In this document: positions 19,037 through 27,374 of the stretch, in pieces
Numbering within the stretch: position 1 is the first letter of the stretch
Layout of the letters: each line of letters opens with the position of its first letter
NCBI RefSeq assembly: GCF_004404055.1
Contig: NZ_SOHK01000015.1
Span: 310,001-374,000, forward strand
Length of the DNA: 64,000 nucleotides
Origin: Cryobacterium ruanii
GTDB taxonomy: Bacteria; Actinomycetota; Actinomycetes; Actinomycetales; Microbacteriaceae
Direction of reading: 5' to 3'
Position numbers and translations under genes: made by a program
The notes under the pieces: generated by a model
The model's input: only the letters and a program-made list of their open reading frames with translations
Told to the model about the DNA's origin: nothing
The model's database searches: none

Positions 19037-19392
19037 GCCCAGGCTCCGCTACTCCAGCCGAAGGCGAAGCCGGGGCGGTGCGCAAGGCGGACGGTCGCCC
19101 GCGCTGCAAGCTGCTCCATGCGAGCGATCTCCTGAGCGAGGGTCGCAGCGCCGTTATCTGTCAGTTCGTAATATCGACGAAGTCGACCATCAATGATTTC
19201 CTCCCCCGCGGGAGAGATGAGTCCTTCCTTCCGCAGCCGATCCAATGCTGTGTACAGCGTCGCCACGCGAAGAGTTACTCGACCGTCCGAGAGCGTCTCA
19301 GCTTCAGCGATGAGGCCGTAACCATGTTTCCGTCCCTCGGCCAAGGCCGCAAGGATCAAAAAGGTTGGCTCATGCAGGGCGCTGGAAGACAT
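19033..19392 (-). CDS. PadR-family transcriptional regulator
   Basis: 119-residue winged-helix repressor. The PadR core is clear: FLILAALAEGRKHGYGLI (helix 1-2 and wing start), VATLYTALDRLRKEGLI (recognition helix) and RRYYELTDNGAATLAQE (wing), then a C-terminal dimerisation helix. I chose the ATG at 19392 (MSSSALHEPTF); the longer frame adds only six residues. It overlaps the downstream membrane-protein start by four bases. An imperfect dyad 10-32 bases upstream is a likely self-operator. Confidence 0.88.
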   Translation of the reverse strand: MSSSALHEPTFLILAALAEGRKHGYGLIAEAETLSDGRVTLRVATLYTALDRLRKEGLISPAGEEIIDGRLRRYYELTDNGAATLAQEIARMEQLAARATVRLAHRPGFAFGWSSGAWA

Positions 19393-19401
19393 GGCACCAA
19401 C

Positions 19402-19424
19402 ATACATCACTCATTGATACATAT
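19402..19424 (-). promoter_or_regulatory. Candidate PadR operator (imperfect dyad)
   Basis: Minus-strand sequence ATGTATCA, then ATGAG, then TGATGTAT forms an imperfect inverted repeat (6 of 8 positions pair) immediately upstream of padR. PadR proteins commonly bind AT-rich ATGT/ACAT dyads over their own promoter. Confidence 0.45.
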
Positions 19425-19540
19425 CGACGCTTGAGCGTTCAGTGTTGACTTTCGTGGCAGCTCACCTGACAGTCGCTAGCCAGCACCAGATGCAGATGTA
19501 CTGTGCTTCGAACTTAGGCTCGACCTCCGCAAGGGGAACC

Positions 19541-19580
19541 CTCTACGGGTCAGCTCTCTACGGGTCAGCCCTCTACGGGG
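19541..19580. repeat. 15-bp tandem repeat CTCTACGGGTCAGCY
   Basis: Two full copies and a partial third copy of a 15-mer starting CTCTACGGG lie in the gene-free stretch 19425-19816. Apart from this repeat and some shadow frames I see nothing in that stretch. Confidence 0.85.
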
Positions 19581-19816
19581 CGGTGGACGTGGAACAGGGG
19601 CGCTAAGCCGCGCTTGCCCACCCGCTCGAAAGTCGATCGCGGTGCGCACTGTTGCCTTCACGCGATCGATCAATCTTGGTAGCGACGTTGTGCGGCAGGC
19701 TGCTCATCGCATGGTTTTGTTTCAGGCCGTTTCGACGGCTCTGTGCACTTCTGCGCGGGCTACTTGGTCGCGGGGAATCGTTCTTACGAGAGCCAGAACT
19801 TGGGGCGACGCCGCCC

Positions 19817-20677
19817 CTAAACCGGCGGTCCAGTCTTGTTTGCCGGATCGGTCCGTGTTGTTCGCCGAACTCGCCCTGTTCGGGATCGGGTCGGGCGAGT
19901 TATGGTCGGTGACATGAGCGTCCCTACCGCTGCGAAGCGACGTGTTCTGGTGCTGGTGGTCGACAACGTGAATCTGCTTGACCTTGCCGGTCCTGTCCAG
20001 TCTTTGATGCTGCGAACTTTTTGGGTGCACAGTACGAAATCGAATATGCGGGCGAGAGGGGCACTGTCTGGTCCGCGCAGAATTTGCAGCTCAAAGATGA
20101 TCGGACGGCCGCGCGCCGTCGGCCAGAGAGTTGAGTCCGTGACCTGCACGTGCACGTGAGGTTGCGTGCTATTACCCGAATTCCCGCACGAACCAATGGT
20201 CTCGCCCACCTCGACTACCGATCCCACTGCGACGTTCACCGTTCCACTCCGCAGATGGGCCATGAGTACGAAGGGCCCGGAAGAAGCCATCGCGATAACC
20301 ACATGATTGCCGGCGATCGCGCCGACGCCCTTCCGAACACGGCAAGCTTGAGAAAGCGCGTAAGGAATTAGCGCCAATTGTGAGCGGCGGGCCTCGTGAT
20401 CAAGCTCACCGTCGATCGCGGCAACCACCGTGCCCGATGCCGGCGCGAGGATTGGTGCACCGAATCCGATAAAGACCTCAGGGGACTCTGTTGCCAGCAC
20501 CGAGCGCCAGCCGCGCTTTCCCGAATGACCGCGTTCGTTGACAGCGACGAAGTCGATCGCGAATGTCGTGCCGAAAAGATGAGTGCCATGGCTAGGAACG
20601 CGGTTCGCCGGGCTGTTCCCCGCGACCCACCGGCCCCGGAACGGTAACCGGAGCACAACTGGAGAAGTTTCCAACAT
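19817..20677 (-). CDS. M23 (LytM-type) metallopeptidase, C-terminus probably truncated
   Basis: About 286 residues. The peptidase core runs from residue 25 to about 185: HGTHLFGTTFAIDFV (first zinc histidine and aspartate region), FGAPILAPASGTVVAAIDGE, GNHVVIAM, FVLMAHLRSGTVNVAVGSVV and the HxH motif HVHVQV. M23 enzymes cut glycine-containing peptide bonds in peptidoglycan, but no export signal is obvious here. The ATG at 20677 has a strong GGAGGAG eight bases upstream. After PTARGRPIIFEL the sequence becomes low-complexity Arg/Thr/Ser and is antisense to a GlxA-like gene remnant, so the genuine 3' end is probably lost at a recombination junction near 20.08-20.11 kb. Confidence 0.7.
   Translation of the reverse strand: MLETSPVVLRLPFRGRWVAGNSPANRVPSHGTHLFGTTFAIDFVAVNERGHSGKRGWRSVLATESPEVFIGFGAPILAPASGTVVAAIDGELDHEARRSQLALIPYALSQACRVRKGVGAIAGNHVVIAMASSGPFVLMAHLRSGTVNVAVGSVVEVGETIGSCGNSGNSTQPHVHVQVTDSTLWPTARGRPIIFELQILRGPDSAPLARIFDFVLCTQKVRSIKDWTGPARSSRFTLSTTSTRTRRFAAVGTLMSPTITRPTRSRTGRVRRTTRTDPANKTGPPV
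19914..20134 (+). pseudogene. GlxA/DJ-1-PfpI-type regulator remnant (frameshifted N-terminus)
   Basis: From the ATG at 19914 the frame reads RRVLVLVVDNVNLLDLAGPVQ, the start of a DJ-1/PfpI domain as in GlxA-type AraC regulators. One base later in frame it continues VFDAANFLGAQYEIEYAGE, the expected next block. So a single-base deletion lies at about 20000. The match fades by about 20070-20100 and the frame stops at 20134, inside the antisense of the M23 gene. Only about 50 of the usual 300 or more residues survive. Confidence 0.6.
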
Positions 20678-20865
20678 CCCAGCATCTCCTCCGGCCGCGC
20701 AAATGGTGTCGCCCATACAAGCGACAGGCTCAGTGTAACGAGAAGCACAAGTCTTGCCCGTGAGCCGGACGTCCACCCAATCAAGGCGGCACCGTGCAAG
20801 AATGCCCTTGCCTTCAAGCGATCTAGGGCACCAGCCGCCGCGCCGTTCAACTCGCCGCCGTTCAC

Positions 20866-23800
20866 CTAAACCGAGAAGTACTTCGCCTCCGGGTGGTGGA
20901 AGACGAACGCGTCGGTTGACTGCTCGGGGTGCAGCTGCAGTTCCTCCGACAAGACCACGCCCATCCGCTCGGGTCTCAGCAGCTCGACCACCTTGCGGCG
21001 GTCCTCCATCTCGGGGCAGGCCGGGTAGCCGAGCGAGAACCGGGCACCGCGATACTCCAGCTTGAACATTCCCGCAATGTCGCGCGGGTCTTCGCCACCC
21101 ACGCCAAATTCCGAGCGGATACGGGAGTGCCAGTACTCGGCGAGCGCCTCGGTCAACTGCATGGTGAGTCCGTTGAGTTCCATGTAGTCGCGGTACTGGT
21201 TCGCGGCGAACATTTTGGCCGTGACCTCGTCGACGTGGGCGCCGGCGGTGACCAGCTGGAGGGCGACGACATCCGTTTGTCCAGACTGGCGCCCGCGCAC
21301 GAAGTCCGCCAGGCACAGATGTTTGTCGCGGCGCTGCCGGGGAAAGTTGAAGCGCAGGCGGTCGGTGCCGAGTTGGCCGCCGGAACCGCCATCCGGCGCG
21401 AGCAGGCCGGCCTGACCGAGGCGCCCGGTGGGGTCGTCACCGTGGTGCAGCACGATCATGTCGTCGCCCTCGGCGACGACGGGAAAATAGCCGTAGGCAA
21501 CCGAGGCGTCGAGCATACCCTCGCCCAGGATACGGTCTAGCCAGTAGCGCAAGCGCGGCCGTCCGACGGTGTCGACCAGTTCCTGGTAGCTGGCGCCGTC
21601 TTCGGCGCGGCTGGGCTTGAGCCCCCACTGCCCCATGAAGGTGGCGCGTTCGTCGAGGAAGGCCGAGAAGTCGGCGAGGGCCACACCCTTGACGATGCGG
21701 GTGCCCCAGAACGGCGGCACCGGGATGGGGTTCTCGCTCGCGACCTCGGAGCGCACCGGCATCTCCTCGGGCTCGGTGAGGGTTAGCAGGGTCTTTTTGT
21801 GAATGCGCTTCTTGAGCGCCGGCAGACCCACCGAAAGAGGATCGGCGCCGCGGGCGATGGCCACGAGCGGTTCCATCAGGGCGAGTCCCTCGAAGGCGTC
21901 ACGGGCGTACCGCACCTGCCCGGCGAAGACGCTGTCGAGGTCGTCCTCGACGTACGAGCGGGTGAGGGCGGCCCCGCCGAGCAGAACGGGCCATCTACCG
22001 GCGAGTCCGCGCGACTCGAGTTCGAGCAGGTTTTCTTTCATGACCACGGTCGATTTCACGAGCAGCCCGCTCATGCCGATGACGTCGGCGTCGTTCTCTT
22101 CGGCGACGCGGATAAACTCAGCGATCGGCTGTTTAATGCCGATGTTGATCACGTCATAGCCGTTGTTGGTGAGGATGATGTCGACGAGGTTTTTGCCGAT
22201 GTCGTGCACGTCGCCGCGCACGGTGCCGAGCACGATCGTGCCCTTGCCTGCCGCTTCGGATTTCTCCATGTGCGGCTCCAGCAACGCGACGGCGGCTTTC
22301 ATGACCTCGGCGGACTGCAGCACGAACGGCAGTTGCATTTCACCGCTGCCGAAGCGGGCGCCGACGACCTGCATGCCCACAAGCAGGTGCACGTTGACGA
22401 TGTCGAGAGCGCTCAAGCCCCCAGCCCGGGCAAGGTCGAGGTCGGCTTCGAGGCCCTTGGCTTCTCCGTCGATGATGCGACGTTCCAGCCGTTCGCCTAC
22501 CGGCAGCGCCGCGAGTTCGGCGGCGCGTTCGTCTTTCAGTGCGGCGGAGTCGACGCCGGCGAACAGGTCGAGCAGAGCAACGAGCGGGTCGTAGGTGAGG
22601 GTTCCCTCGGCGTCATACTCGCGGCGGTCCCAGACCAGGTCCAGGGCCACCTTGCGGCGGTCGTCGGGTACCGAGGCGAGCGGCACGATCTTGGCGGAGT
22701 TGACGATGGCGGAGTCGAGGCCAGCTTCGGTGGCCTCATGCAGAAAGACCGAGTTCAGCACCGAGCGGGCGGCGGGGTTGAGCCCGAACGACACGTTCGA
22801 CACGCCGAGCGTGGTGTGAATACCCGGGTACTTCGCCTTGATCTGCCGAATCGCCTCGATGGTTTCGATGCCGTCGCGGCGGGTTTCTTCCTGGCCGGTC
22901 GCGATAGGAAAGGTCAGGGCGTCGACGATGATGTCCTCGACCCGCATACCCCACACGTTCACGAGGGTATCGACTAGGCGGGTGGCGATGCGCACCTTAT
23001 GCTCGGCGGTGCGCGCCTGGCCCTCTTCGTCGATGGTGAGGGCGATGACGGCGGCGCCGTGCTCCTTCACGAGCGGCATGATTCGGCCGAACCGCGACGT
23101 GGGGCCTTCGCCGTCTTCGAAGTTGACCGAGTTCACGACCGGCCGGCCACCGATGAGTTCCATGCCGGCCTGCAGTACGGCCGGTTCGGTGGAGTCAACG
23201 ACGAGAGGCAGCGTCGAGGCGCTCGCGAGGCGGGAGACGACCTGTTTCATGTCGGCGACGCCGTCACGGCCCACGTAGTCGATGCAGACGTCGAGCAGGT
23301 GGGCGCCGTCGCGCACCTGGCTCCGGGCGATGTCGACGCAGTCGTCCCAGTTCTCGGCGAGCATGGCATCGCGAAATGCGCGCGAGCCGTTGGCGTTGGT
23401 GCGCTCCCCGATGGCGAGAAAGGCGCTGTCCTGGTCGAAACTGACGTGCTGGTACAGGCTCGCGACGCCGGGATCCGCTTCGAGCGTGCGCGGTTTCACG
23501 GTGACCCCGCGCAAGCGTTCGACCACCGCGGTCATGTGTGCGGGAGTCGTGCCGCAGCATCCGCCCACGAGCCCCAGCCCGAACTCCTTCACGAACTGCT
23601 CATGCGCCGTCGCCAGCTGGTCGGGGGTGAGGGGGTAGCTCGCGCCGGTCTTCGTCAGCTGCGGTAGGCCGGCGTTGGGCATACAGATCACGGGCACGCG
23701 CGAAAACTTGGAGAGGTGGCGCAGGTGCTCGCTCATCTCGGTCGGTCCGGTGGCACAGTTCAGGCCGATCGCGTCGATGCCGAGCGGCTCGAGCGCGGTG

Positions 23801-24483
23801 AGGGCGGCGCCGATCTCACTGCCCATCAGCATTGTTCCGGTGGTCTCCACAGTCACCTCGACGAAAATCGGCAAGCGGATGCCGGTTTCGGTAATGGCCT
23901 GCTTGCATCCGTTCACCGCGCTCTTGGTCTGCAGCAGGTCCTGCGAGGTCTCGATGAGGAAGGCGTCGGCGCCGCCGCGGATGAGGCCGAGCGCCTGCTC
24001 AGCGAAGGTGGACTTGAGGTTGGCATAGGTGGTGTGGCCCAAGCTCGGCAGCTTTGTGCCTGGACCCATCGACCCGAGCACCCAGCGCACGCGGCCGTCT
24101 TTCGCTTGGAAGCTCTCGGCACTGGTGCGGGCGATCTCGGCGCCGAGCCGGGCGAGCTCTTCGATGCGGTCTTCGATGCCGTAATCGGAGAGGTTGGACC
24201 AGTTCGCGCCGAAGGTGTTGGTCTCGATGGCGTCGATGCCGGTCTCGAGGTAGACGTTGTGGATGGCTGCGATGATGTCGGGGCGGCTCACATTGAGGAT
24301 CTCGTTGCAGCCCTCGAGCTGCTGGTAGTCCTCGAGCGTGGGATTGTGCTCTTGCAGCATGGTGCCCATCGCGCCGTCGGCGATGACGACGGAGTTGGTG
24401 ACGGCATCCAGCAGCGCCTGGGATCGAGCCGGGCGAGCCGCATCGACAGTTGTTTCGGCGGCAGTCCTTGGCACAGTGCTCAT
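20866..24483 (-). CDS. metH: Cobalamin-dependent methionine synthase
   Basis: 1205 residues, full length for MetH, which transfers the methyl group of methyltetrahydrofolate via cobalamin to homocysteine. Domains in order: homocysteine-binding (residues about 30-325, zinc cysteines in GLNCATGP and GGCCGTTPAH); pterin-binding (about 350-610, with AIGERTNANGSRAF); cap and cobalamin-binding (about 640-870, with GDVHDIGKNLVDIIL, whose His coordinates cobalt); and the C-terminal AdoMet reactivation domain (about 890-1200, with RFSLGYPACPEMEDR). Start is the ATG at 24483. It stands alone, in line with the homocysteine-forming enzymes at 10-12 kb. I could not match a cobalamin riboswitch upstream, but see the inverted repeat at 24577-24618. 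Confidence 0.97.
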   Translation of the reverse strand: MSTVPRTAAETTVDAARPARSQALLDAVTNSVVIADGAMGTMLQEHNPTLEDYQQLEGCNEILNVSRPDIIAAIHNVYLETGIDAIETNTFGANWSNLSDYGIEDRIEELARLGAEIARTSAESFQAKDGRVRWVLGSMGPGTKLPSLGHTTYANLKSTFAEQALGLIRGGADAFLIETSQDLLQTKSAVNGCKQAITETGIRLPIFVEVTVETTGTMLMGSEIGAALTALEPLGIDAIGLNCATGPTEMSEHLRHLSKFSRVPVICMPNAGLPQLTKTGASYPLTPDQLATAHEQFVKEFGLGLVGGCCGTTPAHMTAVVERLRGVTVKPRTLEADPGVASLYQHVSFDQDSAFLAIGERTNANGSRAFRDAMLAENWDDCVDIARSQVRDGAHLLDVCIDYVGRDGVADMKQVVSRLASASTLPLVVDSTEPAVLQAGMELIGGRPVVNSVNFEDGEGPTSRFGRIMPLVKEHGAAVIALTIDEEGQARTAEHKVRIATRLVDTLVNVWGMRVEDIIVDALTFPIATGQEETRRDGIETIEAIRQIKAKYPGIHTTLGVSNVSFGLNPAARSVLNSVFLHEATEAGLDSAIVNSAKIVPLASVPDDRRKVALDLVWDRREYDAEGTLTYDPLVALLDLFAGVDSAALKDERAAELAALPVGERLERRIIDGEAKGLEADLDLARAGGLSALDIVNVHLLVGMQVVGARFGSGEMQLPFVLQSAEVMKAAVALLEPHMEKSEAAGKGTIVLGTVRGDVHDIGKNLVDIILTNNGYDVINIGIKQPIAEFIRVAEENDADVIGMSGLLVKSTVVMKENLLELESRGLAGRWPVLLGGAALTRSYVEDDLDSVFAGQVRYARDAFEGLALMEPLVAIARGADPLSVGLPALKKRIHKKTLLTLTEPEEMPVRSEVASENPIPVPPFWGTRIVKGVALADFSAFLDERATFMGQWGLKPSRAEDGASYQELVDTVGRPRLRYWLDRILGEGMLDASVAYGYFPVVAEGDDMIVLHHGDDPTGRLGQAGLLAPDGGSGGQLGTDRLRFNFPRQRRDKHLCLADFVRGRQSGQTDVVALQLVTAGAHVDEVTAKMFAANQYRDYMELNGLTMQLTEALAEYWHSRIRSEFGVGGEDPRDIAGMFKLEYRGARFSLGYPACPEMEDRRKVVELLRPERMGVVLSEELQLHPEQSTDAFVFHHPEAKYFSV

Positions 24484-24576
24484 TAGCCCAGCTTAACAGC
24501 GGGTCCGAACGGTTGGCCGCGCCGAAGTAACGTTTCTTAGCCTGAGCGGATGCGCGCGGCTGGCCGCTGAGAGTGC

Positions 24577-24618
24577 GCCCGACACTCGGCAGCCCATTGC
24601 GGGCGCCGAGTGTCGGGC
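24577..24618. promoter_or_regulatory. Perfect 14-bp inverted repeat upstream of metH
   Basis: Arms GCCCGACACTCGGC (24577-24590) and GCCGAGTGTCGGGC (24605-24618) pair perfectly around a 14-base loop, about 95-135 bases upstream of metH. There is no T-tract on either side, so it is not a standard terminator. It may be a leader-RNA hairpin or protein-binding site. A second, imperfect 16-bp dyad (GAGTGACGAAAGAT paired with a near-complement) lies at about 24650-24710. Confidence 0.6.
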
Positions 24619-24765
24619 AAGCCGCGTGGCACGCGGCGACGCCTTCGGAGAGTGACGAAAGATCCCGTGCTAGGCACAGAGATCAGAGCCCCGCATTTTT
24701 CGCCACTCACGAGCGTCGCCACAACCGCTTTCCCCCGGAAGCCACGTTAGACACGTTCAGCGTAG

Positions 24766-25085
24766 CCCATTGGATGACCGGTGCAACAACCGCCGTGGTC
24801 GCTCCCGGCGGAAGGACTGGGGGTGCTCGCCTACCTGGGGTGCTCGCCTACGCCGTCATCAGCCTCACCAGCGCCGCGCTCGCCGTTGTCTACCCTGACT
24901 TCTTGCTGGTTGGCTGGGCGCACCGCCTACACCCTGACACTGCTCTTTTTCCCGATCAACCGCGTTCTCGGCCTCGGGCTCCCAGCAGCCGTCGACGGCA
25001 TGGCCGCCGCCAGAAAAAACTACCGCGACCGCGTGCTGCTTTGCAAGATCACACCGCTGCAACTGCTTACGGCACGTCGAAATTC
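24766..25085 (+). pseudogene. Frameshifted small membrane protein remnant
   Basis: One frame reads GVLAYAVISLTSAALAVVYP then DFLLVGW, a clear hydrophobic pair. A second frame continues as GRTAYTLTLLFFPINRVLG and AVDGMAAARKNYRDRVLLC. Joined by a frame change near 24915, they give a plausible small membrane protein, but no single frame carries both parts. A 17-bp duplication at its 5' end has one G more in one copy. I do not recognise the family. The rest of 24484-25179 holds only the inverted repeats described above. Confidence 0.4.
24818..24851. repeat. 17-bp tandem duplication (TGGGG-TGCTCGCCTAC)
   Basis: Two adjacent copies of TGGGGTGCTCGCCTAC differing by one G in the G-run, at the 5' end of a frameshifted membrane-protein remnant. 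Duplication plus G-run slippage could account for the frame damage. Confidence 0.85.
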
Positions 25086-25179
25086 GGGACAGCCTGCTTC
25101 TGCTCGAGGACACGGCCGCCCCGGAGGCCGACGCGCCCGTCTGAGCCGTGATCACCGGGCGGCGATGGAATCGCCCCTG

Positions 25180-25506
25180 TCAGTGCCCGGTTCCACCGGC
25201 GATCGTGTACGACCACAGTTCGCTGTTCACTCCGACGGGGCGCGCGGCCGGTTCGCCCTCCTTGGGCGCCTCGCTGCGGTGGCCGTGAGCGAAGGACGGG
25301 GAGCTGAGCCAGGCCTGGAACGATTCCTCATCGGCCCAGCGAGTCACGACGAGCCAGGTCAGGCGGTCATCGGTCGGTTTGAGCAGCTCGAAGCCTTCGA
25401 AACCGGGGCGGTCGTCGACGGCACCGGCACGGGCAGCGAAGCGCTGGGCGAGTTCGTCGCCGCCATCGCTCGGCACGGTGATGGCATTGATCTTGATGAT
25501 GGTCAT
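25180..25506 (-). CDS. Antibiotic biosynthesis monooxygenase (ABM) domain protein
   Basis: 108-residue dimeric alpha-beta barrel protein of the ABM family: MTIIKINAITVP strand, AGAVDDRPGFEGFELLKP, WLVVTRWADEESFQAWLSS, then a Lys/Glu/Pro-rich tail segment (RSEAPKEGEPAARP). Small ABM proteins act as heme-degrading or quinone-forming monooxygenases, or have no known activity; nothing here decides. Frames extend upstream to 25668, but only from the ATG at 25506 does the sequence fit the family. Divergent from a second ABM-like gene 255 bp away. Confidence 0.8.
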   Translation of the reverse strand: MTIIKINAITVPSDGGDELAQRFAARAGAVDDRPGFEGFELLKPTDDRLTWLVVTRWADEESFQAWLSSPSFAHGHRSEAPKEGEPAARPVGVNSELWSYTIAGGTGH

Positions 25507-25761
25507 GGGACTGCTTTCTGTTTGAACGCGCGTGGGTAGTTCTTCCATGCTGCCACCCTCCGCTGCCAGGCCGCGCCGGGGACCCATTGCGGCCAGACAA
25601 AGCCGGTGCGGTCGGCGCATCCCTCTTCCCCGCCACACCGCGTTCCCTATGCTGGACCTGCGCGACATTTTTCCTGATCCGTCAGGGCTTGCAGGAATGC
25701 CGACGTGATCAAGCGCTCGTAACCGATTTTGCCCCGTGACCTCAACCTGTTTGGAGCTGTT

Positions 25762-26055
25762 GTGCCTATCACCGCTTTTCTCGATATTTATGTAAAGCCC
25801 GAGTCCCTCGCCGAGGCTCCCGCGGTGTTACACGACACTCTCCTTGCTACCCGCGCCTTCGACGGATGCCTCGGTGTCGATGTGCTCGTCGACACCGAGG
25901 ACTCCACGCACTTTGTTCTCGTGGAAAAATGGGTCTCGCTGGAGCACGACACCGCGTATCGCACCTATCGTGCGGGACCGGGTAAATCGTCTTTGGGAAC
26001 GATACTCTCCGGCGCGCCCGTGCTCACCAAGTTCGAGATCGCCACGGACATCTGA
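25762..26055 (+). CDS. ABM-type monooxygenase domain protein
   Basis: 97 residues with the same small ferredoxin-like fold: TAFLDIYVKPESLAEAPAVL, RAFDGCLGVDVLVDTEDSTHFVLVEKW and ending KFEIATDI. I chose GTG at 25762 because GGAG lies seven bases upstream; the ATG-less extension to 25729 adds residues not expected in the family. Function is unassigned. It pairs divergently with the ABM gene at 25180-25506. Confidence 0.75.
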   Translation: MPITAFLDIYVKPESLAEAPAVLHDTLLATRAFDGCLGVDVLVDTEDSTHFVLVEKWVSLEHDTAYRTYRAGPGKSSLGTILSGAPVLTKFEIATDI

Positions 26056-26151
26056 CGCAACTGCCGGGGCTGAAACTCGAAACCCTCAACGCTGCGGCCG
26101 TCGGCGCACGCGTCTTCTATTGGCCAGTCGCGTTGCCTATGCTGGAGGTAA

Positions 26152-26835
26152 ATGAGACTTCTCCTGATTCGCCATGGCCAGACTCCCGGCAATGTTCTCG
26201 GTCGGCTCGACACCGAGCATCCCGGACCGGGTTTGACCAATCTTGGCCTGAGGCAGGCCGCCGCAATTCCTGATGCCCTGCGCTCCGACCCGATCGACGC
26301 CATTTTCGTGTCGACGCTGCTGCGCACCCGGCTGACGGCGCATCCACTCGCCGCCCACCGCGGCCTCGAGCTTCAGGTTGCGACCGGGTTGCACGAGATC
26401 GAAGCCGGGGCGCTCGAGGGGCTGCGCGATCGGGTATCCGTTCGCACCTATTTGGAGACAGCGGTGGCGTGGGGCTCCGGCGACCTCGACAAGCGTATGC
26501 CGGGCGCTCACGACGGTCACCACTTCTTCCGTCGATTCGATGCCGACATCGCTGTTGCGGCGGACGGTTCCGACGTGGCCGCGGTGTTCAGTCACGGCGC
26601 GGCCATTCGGGTGTGGACCGCGGCCCGCGCTCAGAACGTGCCGGCGACCTTCGCGGGCGAGAACGAACTCGACAACACCGGTGTGGTCGAGCTGACCGGC
26701 TCACCCGAGGAGGGCTGGACGCTGCTGTCGTGGGCCGGCCTGCCGGTGGGCGGCATGGCCCTCGCTGATCGCAGCGCTGCTGATCCGTTGGGCGAGCCGA
26801 TCCCCGAGGCCGGAGGCACGACATCCGCTCGCTGA
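26152..26835 (+). CDS. Histidine phosphatase family protein
   Basis: 227 residues beginning with the catalytic motif LLLIRHGQTPGN (phosphohistidine). The STLLRTRLTAHPLA arginine block, LHEIEAGALEG and the second catalytic histidine in VFSHGAAIRVW are present. Members dephosphorylate sugar phosphates, nucleotides or other small molecules; the substrate is not predictable. GGAGGT lies five bases upstream of the ATG. A second, distantly related histidine phosphatase lies at 59030-59728. Confidence 0.9.
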   Translation: MRLLLIRHGQTPGNVLGRLDTEHPGPGLTNLGLRQAAAIPDALRSDPIDAIFVSTLLRTRLTAHPLAAHRGLELQVATGLHEIEAGALEGLRDRVSVRTYLETAVAWGSGDLDKRMPGAHDGHHFFRRFDADIAVAADGSDVAAVFSHGAAIRVWTAARAQNVPATFAGENELDNTGVVELTGSPEEGWTLLSWAGLPVGGMALADRSAADPLGEPIPEAGGTTSAR

Positions 26836-26940
26836 CCCGTGAGTTTCGTACGTCGACCCGTGAGTTTCGATTCGATTTAAACGACTCAACGGTGTGAGAC
26901 TCACGTCGCGGCTAGGTTGGGGCCTGAAGCTCACGGCTCG
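26834..26940. repeat. Short direct and inverted repeats after the phosphatase gene
   Basis: GACCCGTGAGTTTCG occurs at 26834-26848 and again at 26855-26869. The perfect palindrome GTGAG-A-CTCAC is at 26894-26904, and a reverse copy of CCGTGAG lies near 26932. The CCGTGAG core thus occurs three times within 110 bp of gene-free DNA. Nothing else is visible between 26836 and 27000. Confidence 0.65.
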
Positions 26941-27000
26941 GCGACTACCCCTATGGCAGGTCGAAACCGCCGTAGATGAATGCGAGCGTTTTCGATAAAA

Positions 27001-27351
27001 CTAGCTTGGATTAGCGCGAGTCGCGCGGGGCCGCACGAGTGCATGGCTGTCGCGCAACAGCTGTTCGACGAGCTCAGCGGGTACGTTGCCGTTGAGCACG
27101 ATCGTGATCCAGTGCTTCTTGTTCAGGTGATAGCCCGGCGTAATCCAGACGGAAAATTCTTCGCGGAGGGCACGACCTTCTTCGGGATCACACTTGAGCG
27201 ACACCGTGAGCGGCTCGCTGGCCAGGGCCGCGAGGGCGAAGATCTTGCCGTTGCCGCTGGTCTTGAACACGCTCGTCTCCTCGCCGAACGGAAACGTTTC
27301 CACCGCCTGGGGCAGGCTCAGGAAGAGGTCGACGAGCGCGTCCGGGGTCAT
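27001..27351 (-). CDS. MmcQ/YjbR family DNA-binding protein
   Basis: 116 residues of the YjbR double-wing family: FLSLPQAVETFPFGEETSVFK, KIFALAAL, LTVSLKCDPEEGRALREEF and PGYHLNKKHWITIVLNG. The family is thought to bind DNA but has no defined cellular role. Start is the ATG at 27351. It lies 23 bases downstream of the luciferase-like oxidoreductase on the same strand. Confidence 0.87.
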   Translation of the reverse strand: MTPDALVDLFLSLPQAVETFPFGEETSVFKTSGNGKIFALAALASEPLTVSLKCDPEEGRALREEFSVWITPGYHLNKKHWITIVLNGNVPAELVEQLLRDSHALVRPRATRANPS

Positions 27352-27374
27352 GCTGCCAACCTAGTGGCCCTGAG

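Noticed and set aside
24484-24780. Cobalamin or SAM riboswitch upstream of metH
   Set aside because: I could not find the B12 box or SAM-type core in the minus-strand leader; only hairpins were found. An Rfam search would settle this.
24781-25539. A 252-residue plus-strand gene spanning 24.8-25.5 kb
   Set aside because: Its second half is the antisense of the ABM gene at 25180-25506, and its first part mixes frames of a broken membrane gene.
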